Below, piece after piece: positions 11,734-26,673 of a stretch of DNA of 64,000 nucleotides. Position numbers and translations under genes: made by a program. Under the pieces are notes generated by a model. The model saw only the letters and a list, made by a program, of their open reading frames with translations, did not search any database and was not told where the DNA came from. This DNA is from Dermanyssus gallinae (lineage: Eukaryota; Arthropoda; Arachnida; Mesostigmata; Dermanyssidae). Every line of letters begins with the position of its first letter. The first letter of the stretch is position 1. The DNA is taken from positions 124,001 to 188,000 of the forward strand of contig QVRM01005471.1 in assembly GCA_003439945.1 (NCBI GenBank). Direction: 5' to 3'.

Positions 11734-14700
11734 CTGATTATGTAATGGCAGACAATCAAAGAGCAAAGAAGGTGTAGAAATTGTTGTAGATATGGTCGCA
11801 ACGTATTCACTATTCAAGGTGTAACATTGCCCGAAATTCTATTGTGATAAACCCTATTCGAGAACTGCAGTCCAGAGCGGATCATCGCATGTACAATCGT
11901 ATTATAAACTCATCAAGTACATTAAACTATTTTAGCATTCGGTTAAAACAACCTTAGAAGCGGTAACACCATCTCGTTAAAACAGATTGCCAAGACAGAT
12001 CGTGTAAACAACATGTTTTCGTGGCGAATGACGAGGACACTGAGAACTTGAAACGCTAACAGCGCAAATGCCGGCACACAAGTAAACTGACTATTGTATG
12101 TATCTAGGTAACGGTTTGAAAAATGTAAATAATGTTCCCCTTTGACAAAACAAAGGTGCATTTGAACTATGCTTCACAATGTATTTAGATTCATGTTATA
12201 AAAAGTTTAGCTTAAAAAGTTGGTTCTACCATCAGAACATTCAAAAGCGTAAAAGCTGCTGCATTTATAATCACGACACGTGTGCTGTTGAGTGAAAGAT
12301 ACTCAAGTCAGATAAGGGGCGACGTCATTTGAATAAGCAAAACAATGACAGGTGTCCTAATTCGCATGTTATACGGTCAAAATTGAATATTAGAAAGAAC
12401 ACGGACGAGCTAGATACTCAGCTAAACCAGAAGAACAATTTGCAAGGTATAGTATATTTTCAATTTCAATTATATTTATTTCACTCAGATTGAGTATAAT
12501 ATACAGTTCAAGATGTTTCGTCATAATACTCTGTCTTCTTCACGCTTTTGGCGAGAGAAGTATTGCAACGATTTTTTGTCCAGCGCTGTGCATTCCACTG
12601 CATGGTACTTGGCACACCTCTGCAGGCAGAACCGGCAGGTGCACAACTTGTACTTCTCGTGAAAGGCTGCGTTTGAACATACCAGGTAGTGATAACCATG
12701 CACTATGTACCTTGTGTATACGTGGCGACTGTCACCACGTCTGGCCTGTTCGACTTTAGCTTCCCATTCAGAAATAAAACATTCGTATGGCACTGTACGC
12801 GGCATCTACAGCCTTAGTCGGATTGTTTTAGTAGCCGGTGGACAGCCTGACATAAGATACACAAAGCGGTTCCTTGCTCGAATAGGTAAGCAAAGCACTC
12901 GCTTCATATATAATGAGAAACACCTCTCAAGCTGGTTAAAATTCGCCAGTGTGAGATGGTCCCACATCCTGCCAAGGCCATACATCAGCCCTGGAACAAT
13001 CTTAAGCATGAAGAGCCTCACTGCTGAGAAATCGGACAGTCTGCGGACATTGCCTAATTCCCCGTATAGAGAGACAAGTGCCTTCCGTACTGTTTCGTTT
13101 ATATGCGCTGAGTAACGCATCGCATAAACGTCGTTCCCGTATGATGAACCCGAAGGCCAAGATACTGGAAAGAGTTAACAAACTCCAATGGTTGGCCGCA
13201 GCAACGTATAACGTCTCTGCAGCCAATCGAGCTCCACGCGTGAATTTCATGGCCATGGTCGTCCTGGTGTTTATCTCAAGTCCCTTCGAGACAAGGAACG
13301 CCTCTATCATAGAGGTAATGCGCTTGATGGCACCTAGGTCGCGATGACCACGATATCATCTGCATATATCACCACCACGGCTTTTTGGTACTCCTGTCGG
13401 GACGTAACCGATGAGGTCAGCAAGGAGAAGTGTAAACGAGACGCAGCTCAGCGGGTCTCCTTGCGGAGTTCCCACGTTTTTCTTAAACGTGGGAAGTTCC
13501 AATACACCCTGCTCACCGTCTACCAACAAGGCGTCTTCCTCAAAGAAACTTGCTATTATACTCCGAAGAGAGCTACCCACTCCTGCTCGTTGGAATGCTT
13601 CAACCAGCAGATAGCGAGGGGCTTTGTTAAAGGCCTTGACGCAGTCAATAAAGACTGCATCCAGATGAACTCTGGGTTGTGCCACAGCTTGCTCGATTTC
13701 TGACTAGAGAACGTGGATTGCATCGCGGGTGCCTCGGCCTCTCCTAAAGCCGAATTTATTCGGTGGAAGTGCCTCTTCAGCCACGTGCTCAATCCGCCGA
13801 ATAACCATCTTACAGAAAATCTTCTTTAATGTGCGTTTTGACGCCACTCCACGAAAGAGATTTGGATTCATTTTGTCATCACCATGCTTGCTCTTGAACA
13901 GAAGAGAAAGCCTGGCGACATCCAGACTTTAGGCGTCCACCCCTCTTCATAATTTCATTAAAAAAATCACAAAGAGTTTCTGCCAAGAGAGGGAGTGATT
14001 GGATCCAATGCTCATAGCAGACCTGAGGTATACTATAAAACATATAGCAGTTACAGAATAGCAATGAACAAAGCCGGATCCTGGAAACTTCTTCTGGCAT
14101 CGGAAGTAATAGGGCAAGCAAAAAAAACTATTTCATTAGACCGATGATATTATTATGGCTTATATTAATACCCAGGTTGGGTAAATTATAAACATGTACA
14201 TCAATCACAACTAGCGGTTTAATTACACCACTAGATATTTTCTCATCTTGCGAGTTCAGCTATTACTGAACTGTTGGACATGCTGCGGCATGTGATCTAT
14301 CGCAATGGCCTAAGCTTGTTCCGCAACTACATCGTAGAACACTTGCGTGCTGCATAAAGCGTGATGAAACTCGTGGGCTGTCGTGTATATTGCCATAACG
14401 ATCTCCTGTAATTTCTCCGCCCACTTTATAGGGTAGGCCTCAAACGCCGTCGTCTCAGGTAAACCATATAGTACTTGTTATTTCGGTTATTTCGTTAGAG
14501 TCCCCCTCTAATATATGAACTATTTAATTTATACAAAGATTGGCGAACTCCAAAACCCGCTTCGTGATGAAAAGTCAAACCTTATCTAGTAATTGTAGAT
14601 CTGCCTCTTTTAATTTCTTCCATATCTGCCTCTTCTGATTTCTTCCATATCTGCCTCTTCTAATTTCTTCCACATGAGTGATATACCAAATGTTGCAATT

Positions 14701-17700
14701 GATTCTACTTAAATCTAGAAAAGAGGTGACGCGATATGTATTTGAACATTTGTGGGTTATCAATTGCTGCTGCCGCTTGATTAGATTTTTAGAAAGGAGC
14801 AACTCTTGAGTGTTATTTCCCTCCAAGATTCCGACTCTGTTTTTATGCCTTTCCGTTTAGGTATAACAATCAGGGTTTTTTATTTGACTCTATTCCATCT
14901 CCCCTGGAGGGCACACTTCTCCAACTTTTCTTAAGAAGATTCTACTATCCAGTATTGTTCCGGTCCCCGGCTTTCAGCTACATTTCCTACTGCCGCTAAA
15001 CCTAAATCCTCTACTTTTCCGTCGGTGGCAAAACGTCGATTACTGACGCCCAGTGCTACATTGAACATTGGGTGCTTTGGCCTGACTCGCTGACTAACCA
15101 GGATCCAATCTCCGTTATAAAATCCAAAAAAGCTTCAGTTCGTTTTGAGTTACCCTTATTTATCTTCACATTGAAATATCCCGCTAGAATGACTGATGCC
15201 TTTCTCGGTACAGCTTCGACTCCAAACATGATACGCTCTGTCATGACCTCACTGGACCGGTTTAACATAGGCTGCCACAGTTTCAACCCCTCTTGACGCT
15301 ATTGCCACTAAGGTTTCTTTTCTATTATCTCTGTTGCCATTTCTCCCATTTCTGCTCTTGTAAATACCATAACTTCCTACTTGGCTTGCCCCGTTCCTCA
15401 TGTCCGTAGAAGCCTCTCAAAGTAAAAGGTTTACCGCCTAAGTTTGCCTCAACTTAGAATATCCATTCCTCGGAGTGCTTCCGCGCTTAACAAATTAAAT
15501 AGAACACTTCGCAGAACCTCAGCACTACTTTGATAACCTGCGTAAGTCTTTCTCGATTGCAATTCCTCTATTTTTTATCCAGTTTTTCTACAGAGCTAAA
15601 ATGTTTGCGTTTGGCGCACTCATAGGAATTTTTCCGGTTCTTGGGCCCAGTCGATCCCGGGCTTTACTGAGCCTTTGATCCACGGTTAATGATACTGTTT
15701 TTATCGCAGTCGTTTGTCTTTATTAGGGGTGCCGCAGTTTTTTTGGCATTGCCACAGAAAAGTAACTGGATCGACTCAGCCAGCGAGATAGCGTCCACTG
15801 GGCTCTGTTGTGGCGGAGGTATGTACGGACTGATGTACGGACGGCATGATTGGAGACAGTCTGCGAAGCACTTCTTCTTTAATGATGTCTGTTGATAGGT
15901 TTGGCTGTTTTGACGGGGCTGCCGGCTTTAGTTCGATACGGCCAGCGTCCTCTACGTGTGTCGTGGTTGTGGAAATACGAGTTCTATTGTGAACGACTTT
16001 TACCCGATTCTTTATGACCAAAGACCAGCGTTGCTTCGTAAAATTGTCAAATGCTTGAACGTTAGGTACTGGTACGCACATTGAGACCGACGGAGCGTCG
16101 TGCTGCTTCTGTACTATACTTCGAGAAGCTCTCTTTAGTTGTTCCATGCGCAGCAGCCTGTGCGGGCATACTCCCCGCAGAGTCTTATGCTACCCGTTGC
16201 ACAAACAACAGCGGGCCTGAGCGTTGCAATATTTTCAAAGGTGCTTTGTAGAGCCGCATTTCCGACCTTGGGGCCTTACAGTTAGCGGCGAGATGATGCA
16301 GACTATAACACTTATAGAACTGCGAGGTTTTATGATATAGTACGACTCCATGCAACTTAAGCGCCAGACGCACCTCAGCCGGAAAGCTGTTGCCGGAGAT
16401 TGTCAAAATACCATGCTCTGTAGCCGACACGGCGTTGGTTCTCAGATTCTTCGCTTTTACTCGAGTAGCTTTTGTGAGTCCGGAGGACTAAAGCGCGAAT
16501 AGGATCGCCGATTTTGAGATAGAGGTGTGAATCCCATCACCGTGGATCGTGTTCCGCTTACCTTTGAGGAGACCTTAACTTTCGCTATCTCCGACAGCAA
16601 GAGTAAAGTCACCCTGTCGTTTTCGCTCTTCACTACTATGACAAGTTCGCCGTTTTTCGTAAAGCGAGGCTCCTCTATTTTCCGCCAATATACGTCCGGC
16701 CGATGATACGTGATGCAGAAAGGCGGAGAGTCTCCAGAGGCGGTACAAGACGTTTGTTACAAAGTTTTCTAGAAGGGCATGCTTTACCCCCTCTATGTGT
16801 CGTGTAACAAACGCTTTGTACTGCTATGTTTATATCTGTTGCATGTTGATATGCTCAGGGTTTTCTCAACAGTCATTGTAGCAGCATGGCCGCAAACTCT
16901 CTACCAATTTTTGGAATAGTCTTAGCTCAATCCACTTGGCTTGACATAACAGCTTAGACTCAAGCTGTCTGCGTGTAATATTAAAACTGCCTCTATTATT
17001 TATAAAAGTTAGCCAACGGCCGTTTTGCGTACCGTTTTTTCAGTTATTGCTTGAACAACAATCAGGGACTCATCGTGATTTGCAAAACGTATTAAATAGT
17101 GGTGTACGAACCGTGTGCGCGTACAGAGATTCCAGGTGACCGACGACGGCAAAACTCCAGCTTGAATTGCAGAACGCTTGGTCCTTGACCGGGGTGACAA
17201 TTCCTTTGGTTCTCCAGTCAATGGGTTTTAAATAAGCAACGGAGGAAAGGCCCGAGTCTACAAACGATTGATCATTGAGTTCATTGAAGCTGCCTGGTTT
17301 ATGAGTGCCCCCGCGCAGAAGCCGTCTTTCTTTAAGGTGTCGATCAGCCAGGTGGTTTATGCGAAGCTTGTAGCTACGGCTGCGTCGGTTATGCGAGTTG
17401 ATAACGCGCAAATTGTGCCGAAAGTTGTTTAGTCGCCTCTCCTCTTCCCGCTTCGATTTGTACTTTTTGCCGTACACTTTCTATGGTCATGGTCACCCCG
17501 TCGCAGTCAGAAACACACAACATAACAAACAGGACACAGAAAACAATTTAGATCAATCATCAATACAAGTCGTTATCGGCCGCGGTCGTGTTTGAAAACG
17601 TGTCTGTCTGCCAACACAAGCCGTCCAATCTTAATGAGTCAAAATACCTATATGTATACCTCAGAACATATGTATATGCATGTGTTAAAGAGTAGGAAAA

Positions 17701-20700
17701 CGTTAATATACATAGATGTGAATTTATGTGCAGGTACCTAGGCATATGTGGAGTCAAACAGATCTGTCGGATTCTTACGACAAAAAGAATTATAAGTTTA
17801 TATGGTGCATATATATATGGTGCCACTTTAGTCAATGTTATGTAGTTGCATGTGTACAACGTTTTAATCAAGAAACCGTGCCAGAATATTGTTTTCTTCA
17901 ATACAAGAAATGAGTTAACATAGCGTTTAATTCCCTCCAAATTGCATTTAGTCATGCGTAAATGGATCTTTCTAGTTATTAATTATATTTTATTGTATTT
18001 CACCTGTTGGCAAATGCGGCATGCGATGGTCACCACGTGTAGACAAGATATATGATGCACAGCCATGACTTTGTGTGATATTTCTAAACACTACGTTTGG
18101 TGCGTTTGTTTTAGCAAAACTGCGTCACCTACCACACAATAGGCTGTCCGTCGTTGAAGGAGCAACTTTTTGCATTTTATTGCAGCGAAACTTAAGATTA
18201 TATTATAGTGCAAATAAATGAAGGTGTACTTTTGTGCAACGATGTCTCAATATTGCAATTATTTTAAAACTGAAGAGTGTCCTAAAGTGAGAAAAGTAAC
18301 AAAATTAACTTGAAAAGTTACCTTTTTGACGATAAGTTGAAAAAATACTTTAACTATAATAAGTTAAAAGTTAACTTATTTATAAAATATTCCACTTATT
18401 CTATAGTTTCAGCCGCAGTGAGTTTAGCTGGAGATTCAGCATTCGCTCCATCATTGGCTGGTGTACGACCACGTGTGTAAATTAATTTAAAAATATGCAG
18501 TCTTTAACGGTGGTGCAAGGTATCCGTAAAGGTTGCTTAATTCAGCTTAGCTTTGTAAGACCGTTACTCCCTTAAGTTTTAATGCTTTTTCACTGCACAT
18601 AATTTCTCTCTGAATGTTTATGAGAACGGTTACTATGCTCATTCTAAACAGCTGTCGTGCGTAAACTAAGCGTGACTTTTGTTTGGGACTCCGTATATGA
18701 TTGTTTAAAAAGTGTTACTATATTGACACATGGTATAGAGTTTTTTTACTGGCAAAAATTTACTTTTTTTCTACATAGCAACATTAGTCGAGATTGGTTT
18801 ATATTTATATATTTTTTGAATGTTTTATATAGATATTTGTATAGTATAGATGTGCTGCCCACACTACAGAGCTGAGACCCAGTGGACCCGTACGCAGACA
18901 ACTAAGAACCAGAGACTGCTCATCCAGTCGTCGTTGCGAGCTCATGAGCCCCGGCAGCCCCACAGGCAGGGATCGTCTCCTAGACACCCCCAGCAAGCCA
19001 GCGAATGAAAGCGGCACCGATTGGCGGGTGGTGGGGTGACATCTCCCCCTTCACTATTAGTTGAAGGGGTAGAGGGCTTACGTAGGAAAAACTTGCCACC
19101 TCAATTCTAGATTTTCAAAGCTGCTACATCGCGCCGAATGCGGCAAGTGCATCAAGGCGAACTGCGTGGCAGCGCGTGCTGGCACGTGGCTGACACGACG
19201 CGTACGAGTCGAGACCTTAGCCGGACTGCTTACAAGAAGCTCGTGCTGGATTCACTGTCCTCTAGGTCATCTACCGCTTATGTCGTCGAGAGCTCTTTCC
19301 CCACAAGTCATAATGGCTCTGGTGAAAATACTTTTTGTTTGCTATTTAATTAGATAAATTACTATGTGCGTGTTCTTTAATATTATTATTATTATTTCCA
19401 CGCAACGAGCACATGATTTTCGTTCTAGCCCCTGGGCAACCTCCGCAGTACAGAGGGTGTATGCTTTTGAGTGTATTTGCAAGTACTTATGAATAAAGCT
19501 ATGTGTTTCATTCATTCACTATTCCCGTGATAGTCTCCCAGGCCCCTCCACATTTTCGCAAAAATATCCAGAACAAATTCCCGCTAGGCTGACCCTGGGA
19601 AAGTCGCTCGGCCCAGGCGGTATGCGCCGTGACGTAGTTCAGCTGGCGTTGACTGATCACCTAGAACTAATAGCAGACATGGTCACACGTATCCTACGCG
19701 CAAGACGACCGCTGCTGGGGGGCACAAGGCAGTTATAGAAGCCAGCTGCGGCCTCGCGGACAGCCAGTATGGCTTCAGACGGGCACGCCCCCTTTAACGC
19801 CACCGAGTGGGTCCTGCAAGTTTGTACTTCTCATCTGTAAGGAATGCCTTTAACACGCCCAATTGGAAGCCCATCATTCTACTGACAAACCCGGGGCAAC
19901 GGGGAGACACGTAACGTCAAGGCAGGGTCCCGTAGGTCGAAACCAGAAATGTCGGATAATGTGGAGATCATAGCTTACGCCAATGATTATGCGGTATTGT
20001 TGGCATAACCTAGAGAACTAGTCTCGACTCGGGTACTAACGCGCAGATATGAGAGTCCTGTTCTCTCCAGCGGCGTCGAGTCCCACACTACTGACCATTA
20101 ACTTTGGCTGGTGTGCGTCAATGCATTTTCCACCCCGCAAGAAAAAAATATATATATATATACATATATATAATATATGTAAAACTAAGACTATATATAT
20201 AATATAAATATATGTACATATATTTATATATACTACTTTTTTAGGTACCGGCACAATCCCGTTGATCAAAATCCCGACCGAATCATATGGGCGGCTCGTC
20301 GACGAACATCTCAAAGGGGAGTGCGCGCGCGACGAAGCAAAAGGAGAAAATGCCAGTACCTACCCCGAGCTACCAGAACCCGGCGATACTGGACCGTCTG
20401 ATCTCCCTTCTGTGCAACTAACCGCACGACCGCAGTGGACCTGTGAGTACGAACGAACGTACGAAGTAGCAATCGTTGCGAGCAAGCGGGCGTCGATCGC
20501 CTCCCAGACCCGACAAACCCATGCTGAGCGACTTCATCGAAACAGCACTACAGAAGGGTCGAGGTCTTAAAGCGAAAACCCGGAGAGAAAAGTTTTACAA
20601 CTAGTTCTATGGAACTGTGAAGACCCCTTAAAGTCCGTACACCTAATGCCCCCGTCAGCGTTCGCCTCTGTAGATGCTGTCATCCTGAGAGAAACCTGGT

Positions 20701-22284
20701 CCACCGCCCCTATACATATACCAAAGTTTTACTCTGTGTTCGGCCCCGCCGTCCGCTTAAGCCAGACTGGGCGTGCAAGTGGGGGAGTGGCTGTGTTGTA
20801 CAACCACCGATTGGGAAGCTTAGATGCAGTGCTCGCTGAGGATAACTGTGTTGTTTTATGTGGGGAAGTCATCAGCATCATTGCTATGTACGGCCAGGCC
20901 ACCAGGTGCCGAAAGCTCGTCGGAGATGAATGAGAGACTCGACCGCTGCTTTCAACTGCTCCCCCGAAACGGCAAAGCCGTCGTCGCTGGAGACTTTAAC
21001 GCAAGACTCGACAAACCGGGTGATAGCAGAACAGTCGCCCTCACTGATGTGCTATCCGACTTTGGTTTCTGGATTGCGAACGATCCGGCAGTGTTTACGT
21101 TCATGGGACCGATGGGGGTCTTCAACGATAGACCTGTTTGCCACGCTTAGCGAAGGAGAACGCCTCACTTGGCAAGTTCCGGTCGGTCTCCGAATAGCCG
21201 TTAACGCCACGACCAGTGCCTCAGATACTCGTCGATCAGGCTCCCGCAGCCTAGACGAGACAACTCCATTACGGTTCGTGGAGGTAATGACAGCGGCGGC
21301 GGATGACGATATTACAGCTCTTAATGACCTACTGACCAGCGGCCTCCAGAGCTGTGTGAGACCGAGACTAAAGCCCAAAGATAGACAGTGGTGGAACAGA
21401 GACTGCACCGAGGCCAAGCGAGCTCAAATCCGGCTAAAAGAACTTTGCAAGTCTCACCCCACCATAAACTCTTTGCTAGCCACAGCAATATCTCTGTACA
21501 GAAGGACTCTTAAGAACGCGAAAGCTGCATTTCAAAAGCTCCGCGAACAAAAACTACTGATGGAAGCTGAACGTGCGCCTTATATCTGGCTACGTCACGA
21601 AGCGCCAACCAGGGGTACATGTCCAGTAAAGCCCGACGCTCTGCAGTCGCACTTCAGAAATGTCTTTGCGGGCAAGGATACGATTCCAACGCACACCCCT
21701 CAATATACCAGTGTATGGTCTGAGGTGGACAAACTCTTGCGAAATGAGTTGGAGAAAGACTTCTCAATTGCAGAAGTTTATGAAGCTATCGCTCATCTGC
21801 CTACACGGAAGGCGTGCGGGCTCGACGGTACTTATAACGAACACCTGAAGTGAAGCCTCGTACTTACTCCGCAGTGGACACTCCTTTTCAATGCCTGCCT
21901 GGCTCATGGAAGGGTTCCCTATAACTGGAGAGACTGTGTTATGATTGTCATTCCGAAAGGGAAAGGCTGTCCGTCGGATCCCTTGTTCTGGAGCGGTATA
22001 TCGAAGAAAAGTTGTGTTTATAAGCTCCCATCCACACTACTAGTTCGCCGCCTCACACCTTTTCTTGAGTCCAGAGGAATCTTATGGATCTTACCAGCCT
22101 AAAGTTGCAAGAAACCTTGAGGATATACCGCTCGCACCGGGTCCATAAGAGCGGGAGCTACCATCAGGCAAGGACACGGACAGCTGATTTTTAACCTCAC
22201 GTGAGACCTTTCTACCACAATTTTTATTAAGGCGAACACTGCCGAGTGTGCAAACGTATTCTAAATTATTAATAAATCATCATC

Positions 22285-22348
<64 letters not shown>

Positions 22349-25300
22349 TATTATGCAAATAACCACGCATGCTGCTGTTAGCGATATAAAATGGATGGAG
22401 AGGCTAGTAACCTTAAAGCGTTTAAAGAGGCGGCGAAGATGCCTCTCGTGCCTGTTGTGGTGAAGGAACTCGCGCATATCATTTTCTCGGTTACTGAGGT
22501 CGGGTAGCTCGCTAAGGCATTCGGTACCAGCCACCTCGGGAACATTGAAGACGCTTTTGTGCGGCGGGTTTGGGTCGTACTTCGTGTATATCAGCTCGTA
22601 GTAGTCGAAGTGCTTATCGAGGAGATAATTGAATCCGTATATCTCGTAGCGCACCGGTACGTACATTGAGCTTTGCAACAGAACAGGTCCCACAGCACAG
22701 ACAAGTTAGATGATCCGTGTTCAAATCGCCGGATTTTAAATAAATGCCTAATAAAACAACGGCTATTAATTAAATATAAACTTGAGCATATATCAGGAAC
22801 AGGATTTTCACACATTTCCGCGTGAGTTATTTTTTGTCCTATATATATATATATATATATATATATTTCACATGATTTATTTACACACCAGATTGGGTAA
22901 AATATACAATAGTACGATTGATATCACTACAGTCTCGTAATGATATTAATATTAAAAATCGTTCAGTGCCAGCTTTGTTAGAGAGGGGATTGCATTACAC
23001 TCACTGCCATGATATCTTTCGCATATACCATAACAATATTTACAAACACATGTGTCACAGGGTTCATGGCAAGCGTCCTTCTGACATAGAAGGTGATGAA
23101 AACCGTGCACAGCAAAGCGGGTGGTCATGTGCCTGTTTGTCCTGCACGTGCCCTTCCATTCTGACCTAACCATTGCATCTGTCATATAAAAATGTGGATC
23201 GATCTCTGCCATTTTCTCTTCATATCGCCGTATGAACTCGTTGTATGCAGGGGTGTCTGGAAGCGCAAACTGTTTTTTGACCTGTTCCACGAATAGTGGA
23301 GCATCGCACAGCAAATACGTGAGGCGGTTGTATGCTGACGTATGTAAACCTAGCACCCGCTTCAGATAAGCTGGTTTCACACGATCGAGAGCACCAAGTT
23401 GAGTTGAGCTTAGTTTTGCCCATACAAGCTGGATCCCGTATGATGCAATTGGCGCTATTTTCATATCAAATAGAGCTAGCGCTGCCTTAATTGAGAGCAT
23501 CTGGGGCTTCTTAAGGGTTGTCGCCGCAATCAAGGCTTTTCAAGACCTCTCCTCTATATGTGCAGCGAAGGTCTTGGCTGAGGGGGTCACTGTGATACCG
23601 AGATATGTGAACTTATTTACATAGTTCAGGTCTTGTCCATTTAACCTAAGTGTATCGGTCACGGCCAGCCTGCCCGCGTGCCTGAACTTCATAGCTTCTG
23701 TCTTCTGCATATTTATTTCAAGGCCTACTACGTTCACGTATGCCGACAAAGTGGCCAGCGCCTGTTGCAGATGGTATCTGCTGCTACTGTAGAGTACTAG
23801 ATCGTCGGCATACATAATTATCTTGACAGCTGGGTGTCGGGTCTGTAAACGTGTTGGTAAATCGGCTACCAGTAAACAAAAAAGCAAAGGGCTGAGATTA
23901 TCGCCTTGGGCAAAGCCTGTCGTTTGTTCTATGCTTGGGTGCTCCGCTACACCGTCGTCCAAGATGATCTGATTGGATTGTAGCACGTCCTTCATCAATG
24001 TCAGCATCCGTATTGGGACCCCGATTTCGGCGAGTTTAAGCAGGACTCGAGTTCTTGAGCCTGAATCAAACGCTGCTCGGAAATCCACAAATACGCTGTA
24101 TAAAAACAGTCCCTTTCGTGACAGGGTTTGCTCTATATCTGCAAGGAGGATTGCACATGCAGTTAGTGTTGACCTCTGCGCACGAAAGCCATGTTGTTCG
24201 TCTGGTAATGCCTTTTTGTATTCGACGAACGACGTTAGACGAGCGGCTAGGAGGCTTGCAAGCAGTTTGTAAGCGCAGCTTTTCTTGGCAATGCCCCGCC
24301 AAGAAGAGGGCTCGGTCCGCGGTCCCTTGCCCTTTGGAATAAGTGCCATAACGCACTGTCTCCACGCTGATGGTAGTCGACCGTTGTAAATGCACCTATT
24401 AAAAAGCGCGGTCCAGTGTGCGGTCATTGTGGCTGCCTGCTGCAGATGCTCATTACAGATGCCATCTGGCCCAGGTGCTTTGTTTCTCGGGAGTTGACGC
24501 AGTGCCTCCGCCACTTCTTGGACGGTGAAGTATTCGTCCAGTTGAGTTCTCCATTTCAGATCCTCTTCTGACCAGACCGACATGAGAGTAGGCACTGCCC
24601 TTGGCACTGTGTCATGTGAGCTGAATATCGATCTAAAGTGGCCATAGAGTACATCGCTTTCAACTGGACATGCAGACCTCCCCTCCGAAGTGTTACGGAG
24701 CCACAAATATGGATTTTGTTCGGTCTTCTGAAGCAGTCGAGTCTCCAGTTGTTGCTCGTGTTGCCTTTTAGCATTCCGCAGAGTTCGTCGGTAAATGGAC
24801 CTCGTCGTTGCCAATAGAAGTCTCATTTCCGGCCTCATGCGTTCCAGCACCTTTGCTTGGTAGTGAATGGCCTTCGCTTGGTTACATTCCGGAGTCCACC
24901 AACTCCTTTCTCTTCTCCATTTCACGTGCTCTGCGCATGCTTTGAGTGCTCGGGTGAGCAGTTCATTGTAGCTTTCTACATCTTGCTCTGCTCTTTCGAT
25001 GCCGAGAACTTCTACGGCTTCTTGTAGGCGGTCTGCTTTAAGTGCTCTCGACAGAGGTTTCCGTTTGTGCTGTCGCTCGTGGCGGGCTGGGACCGTGATA
25101 TCTAGACCAACGGGTTTATGCACCGTCAGGTCCGCCCCTTCTCTCATTTGGTGATCTATTCCCACAAAACACACATTTCGTTTCGGCATATTTGTAGCAA
25201 ATAAATCTATCGTTGATTTACCCATTGCACCTTCAAATGTTGACAAACTTGGGTCATTCGCCACCCAGAAGCCCATATCCGACAGTGTTTCGCTGAGTGC

Positions 25301-26673
25301 TTCAGTCCTCGCGTCCGTGGGTCTGTCGAGTCTTGCGTTCATATCTCCCACAATCACCGTGGGGTGAGCACGGTCTACCTGTTGTGCGCACTTCGTAATT
25401 TTCTCTATTAGTGTGAACGTGTCCTCAACTGCTGCTGGCTTCACATACATGGCAATCAAATTCAGTCTTCGACCTTCCATAACCACGCAGTTGTCTTCTG
25501 ACAGAAGTAGTTTTATGTCTCCTAGTCGGCTATTGTAGAAAACTGACACACCTCCACTGGGACGGCCCAAAGAACTAGATCGAGAAGCGAGACAGTGCGC
25601 TGCATAATATCCTTGGATTTTGGGGGGCGTCAGACACCACGTCTCCGTGAGCACCAAAACGTCGATTCCGTTTAACGCTGAAGTGGGCATGAGACCTAAC
25701 GATTGGTCAGGACCTTCGCAGTTCCACTGAATTATTCTCAGAGTGTCCGTTGGCGACCCACTAAGTTCAATAGGTCTGCTACCATATCGTATAGTTTCGG
25801 CTTCTGCGGTGGCCGGGTGTACTGGCGTAATTCGTGATTTGTCGCGATCGGTCTGTTGGCCCAACGCCCTTTCAAACGGGGGTTGCGGGCGTTCTTGTGT
25901 CCGATATTTGTCATTTTGCGGGCGCTGTTCGCAGGTACGTGTGTCCATTCTTGTCGGCGGGGTTTTTCGTTGGCAGTTCTCAGTCCCGTCTGTGGCCACT
26001 TGCTGGACGTCAGAGTTGGGTTTTTCGCCGAGGGCGTGTGTTTCTTCGGCTCGCCTCCGGTCGCTTCCCCCTCGGCACGCTTTTTGGGCATGAATTTCAG
26101 GCCTAAAAAACCGGTTGCCTTTCGACAGATCGCCTTTGCAACGGCGTCAGTTACCTCTGGTATCCCTTTGTACGAATATACGTTCCGATGAACCATACGG
26201 CGGTGCACATGTTGCATTGGGATGATATCGATGTTCAGATCCTCTTTGCGTGCGATTAGGGTGTCGTTTGCTTCTTTGCAGTCAATGCTGAACTGAGGAA
26301 CAGTGACGATGGTTAGCCTCGACTCGCTGTTCTGTTCACGCACCTTTGTTGAGAACGCTGCCACTGCTTTGAGAAATTCATCTTTTCTGAACTCAACACA
26401 ATCGTCAAAGCCGCAGTGGAGGATAATGTTGGTAGGGCCCACACGGTCAAGTAACACTTTGTCAGCCTCGTTTAGCACAGAGACAATGTCAGCTTTTCCG
26501 GCGGTACGCATGATTACGGCTGCCTTCCTTGGCAACTGGCTCATTATGTTCCTCTTAATTGATTTGATCGAGTGATCTCCCACGATTAGCACGCACTTCG
26601 TCTGACGTTGGAGTTGTTGTTTCTGCTGATGATGTGTTCGTGCTAGTTGGCCATCGCCTCGCTCGACGTCCAT

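Noticed and set aside
24055..26575. Plus-strand open frames of 90-116 aa over the B1 element
   Set aside because: Antisense shadows of the well-supported minus-strand ORF1/ORF2.
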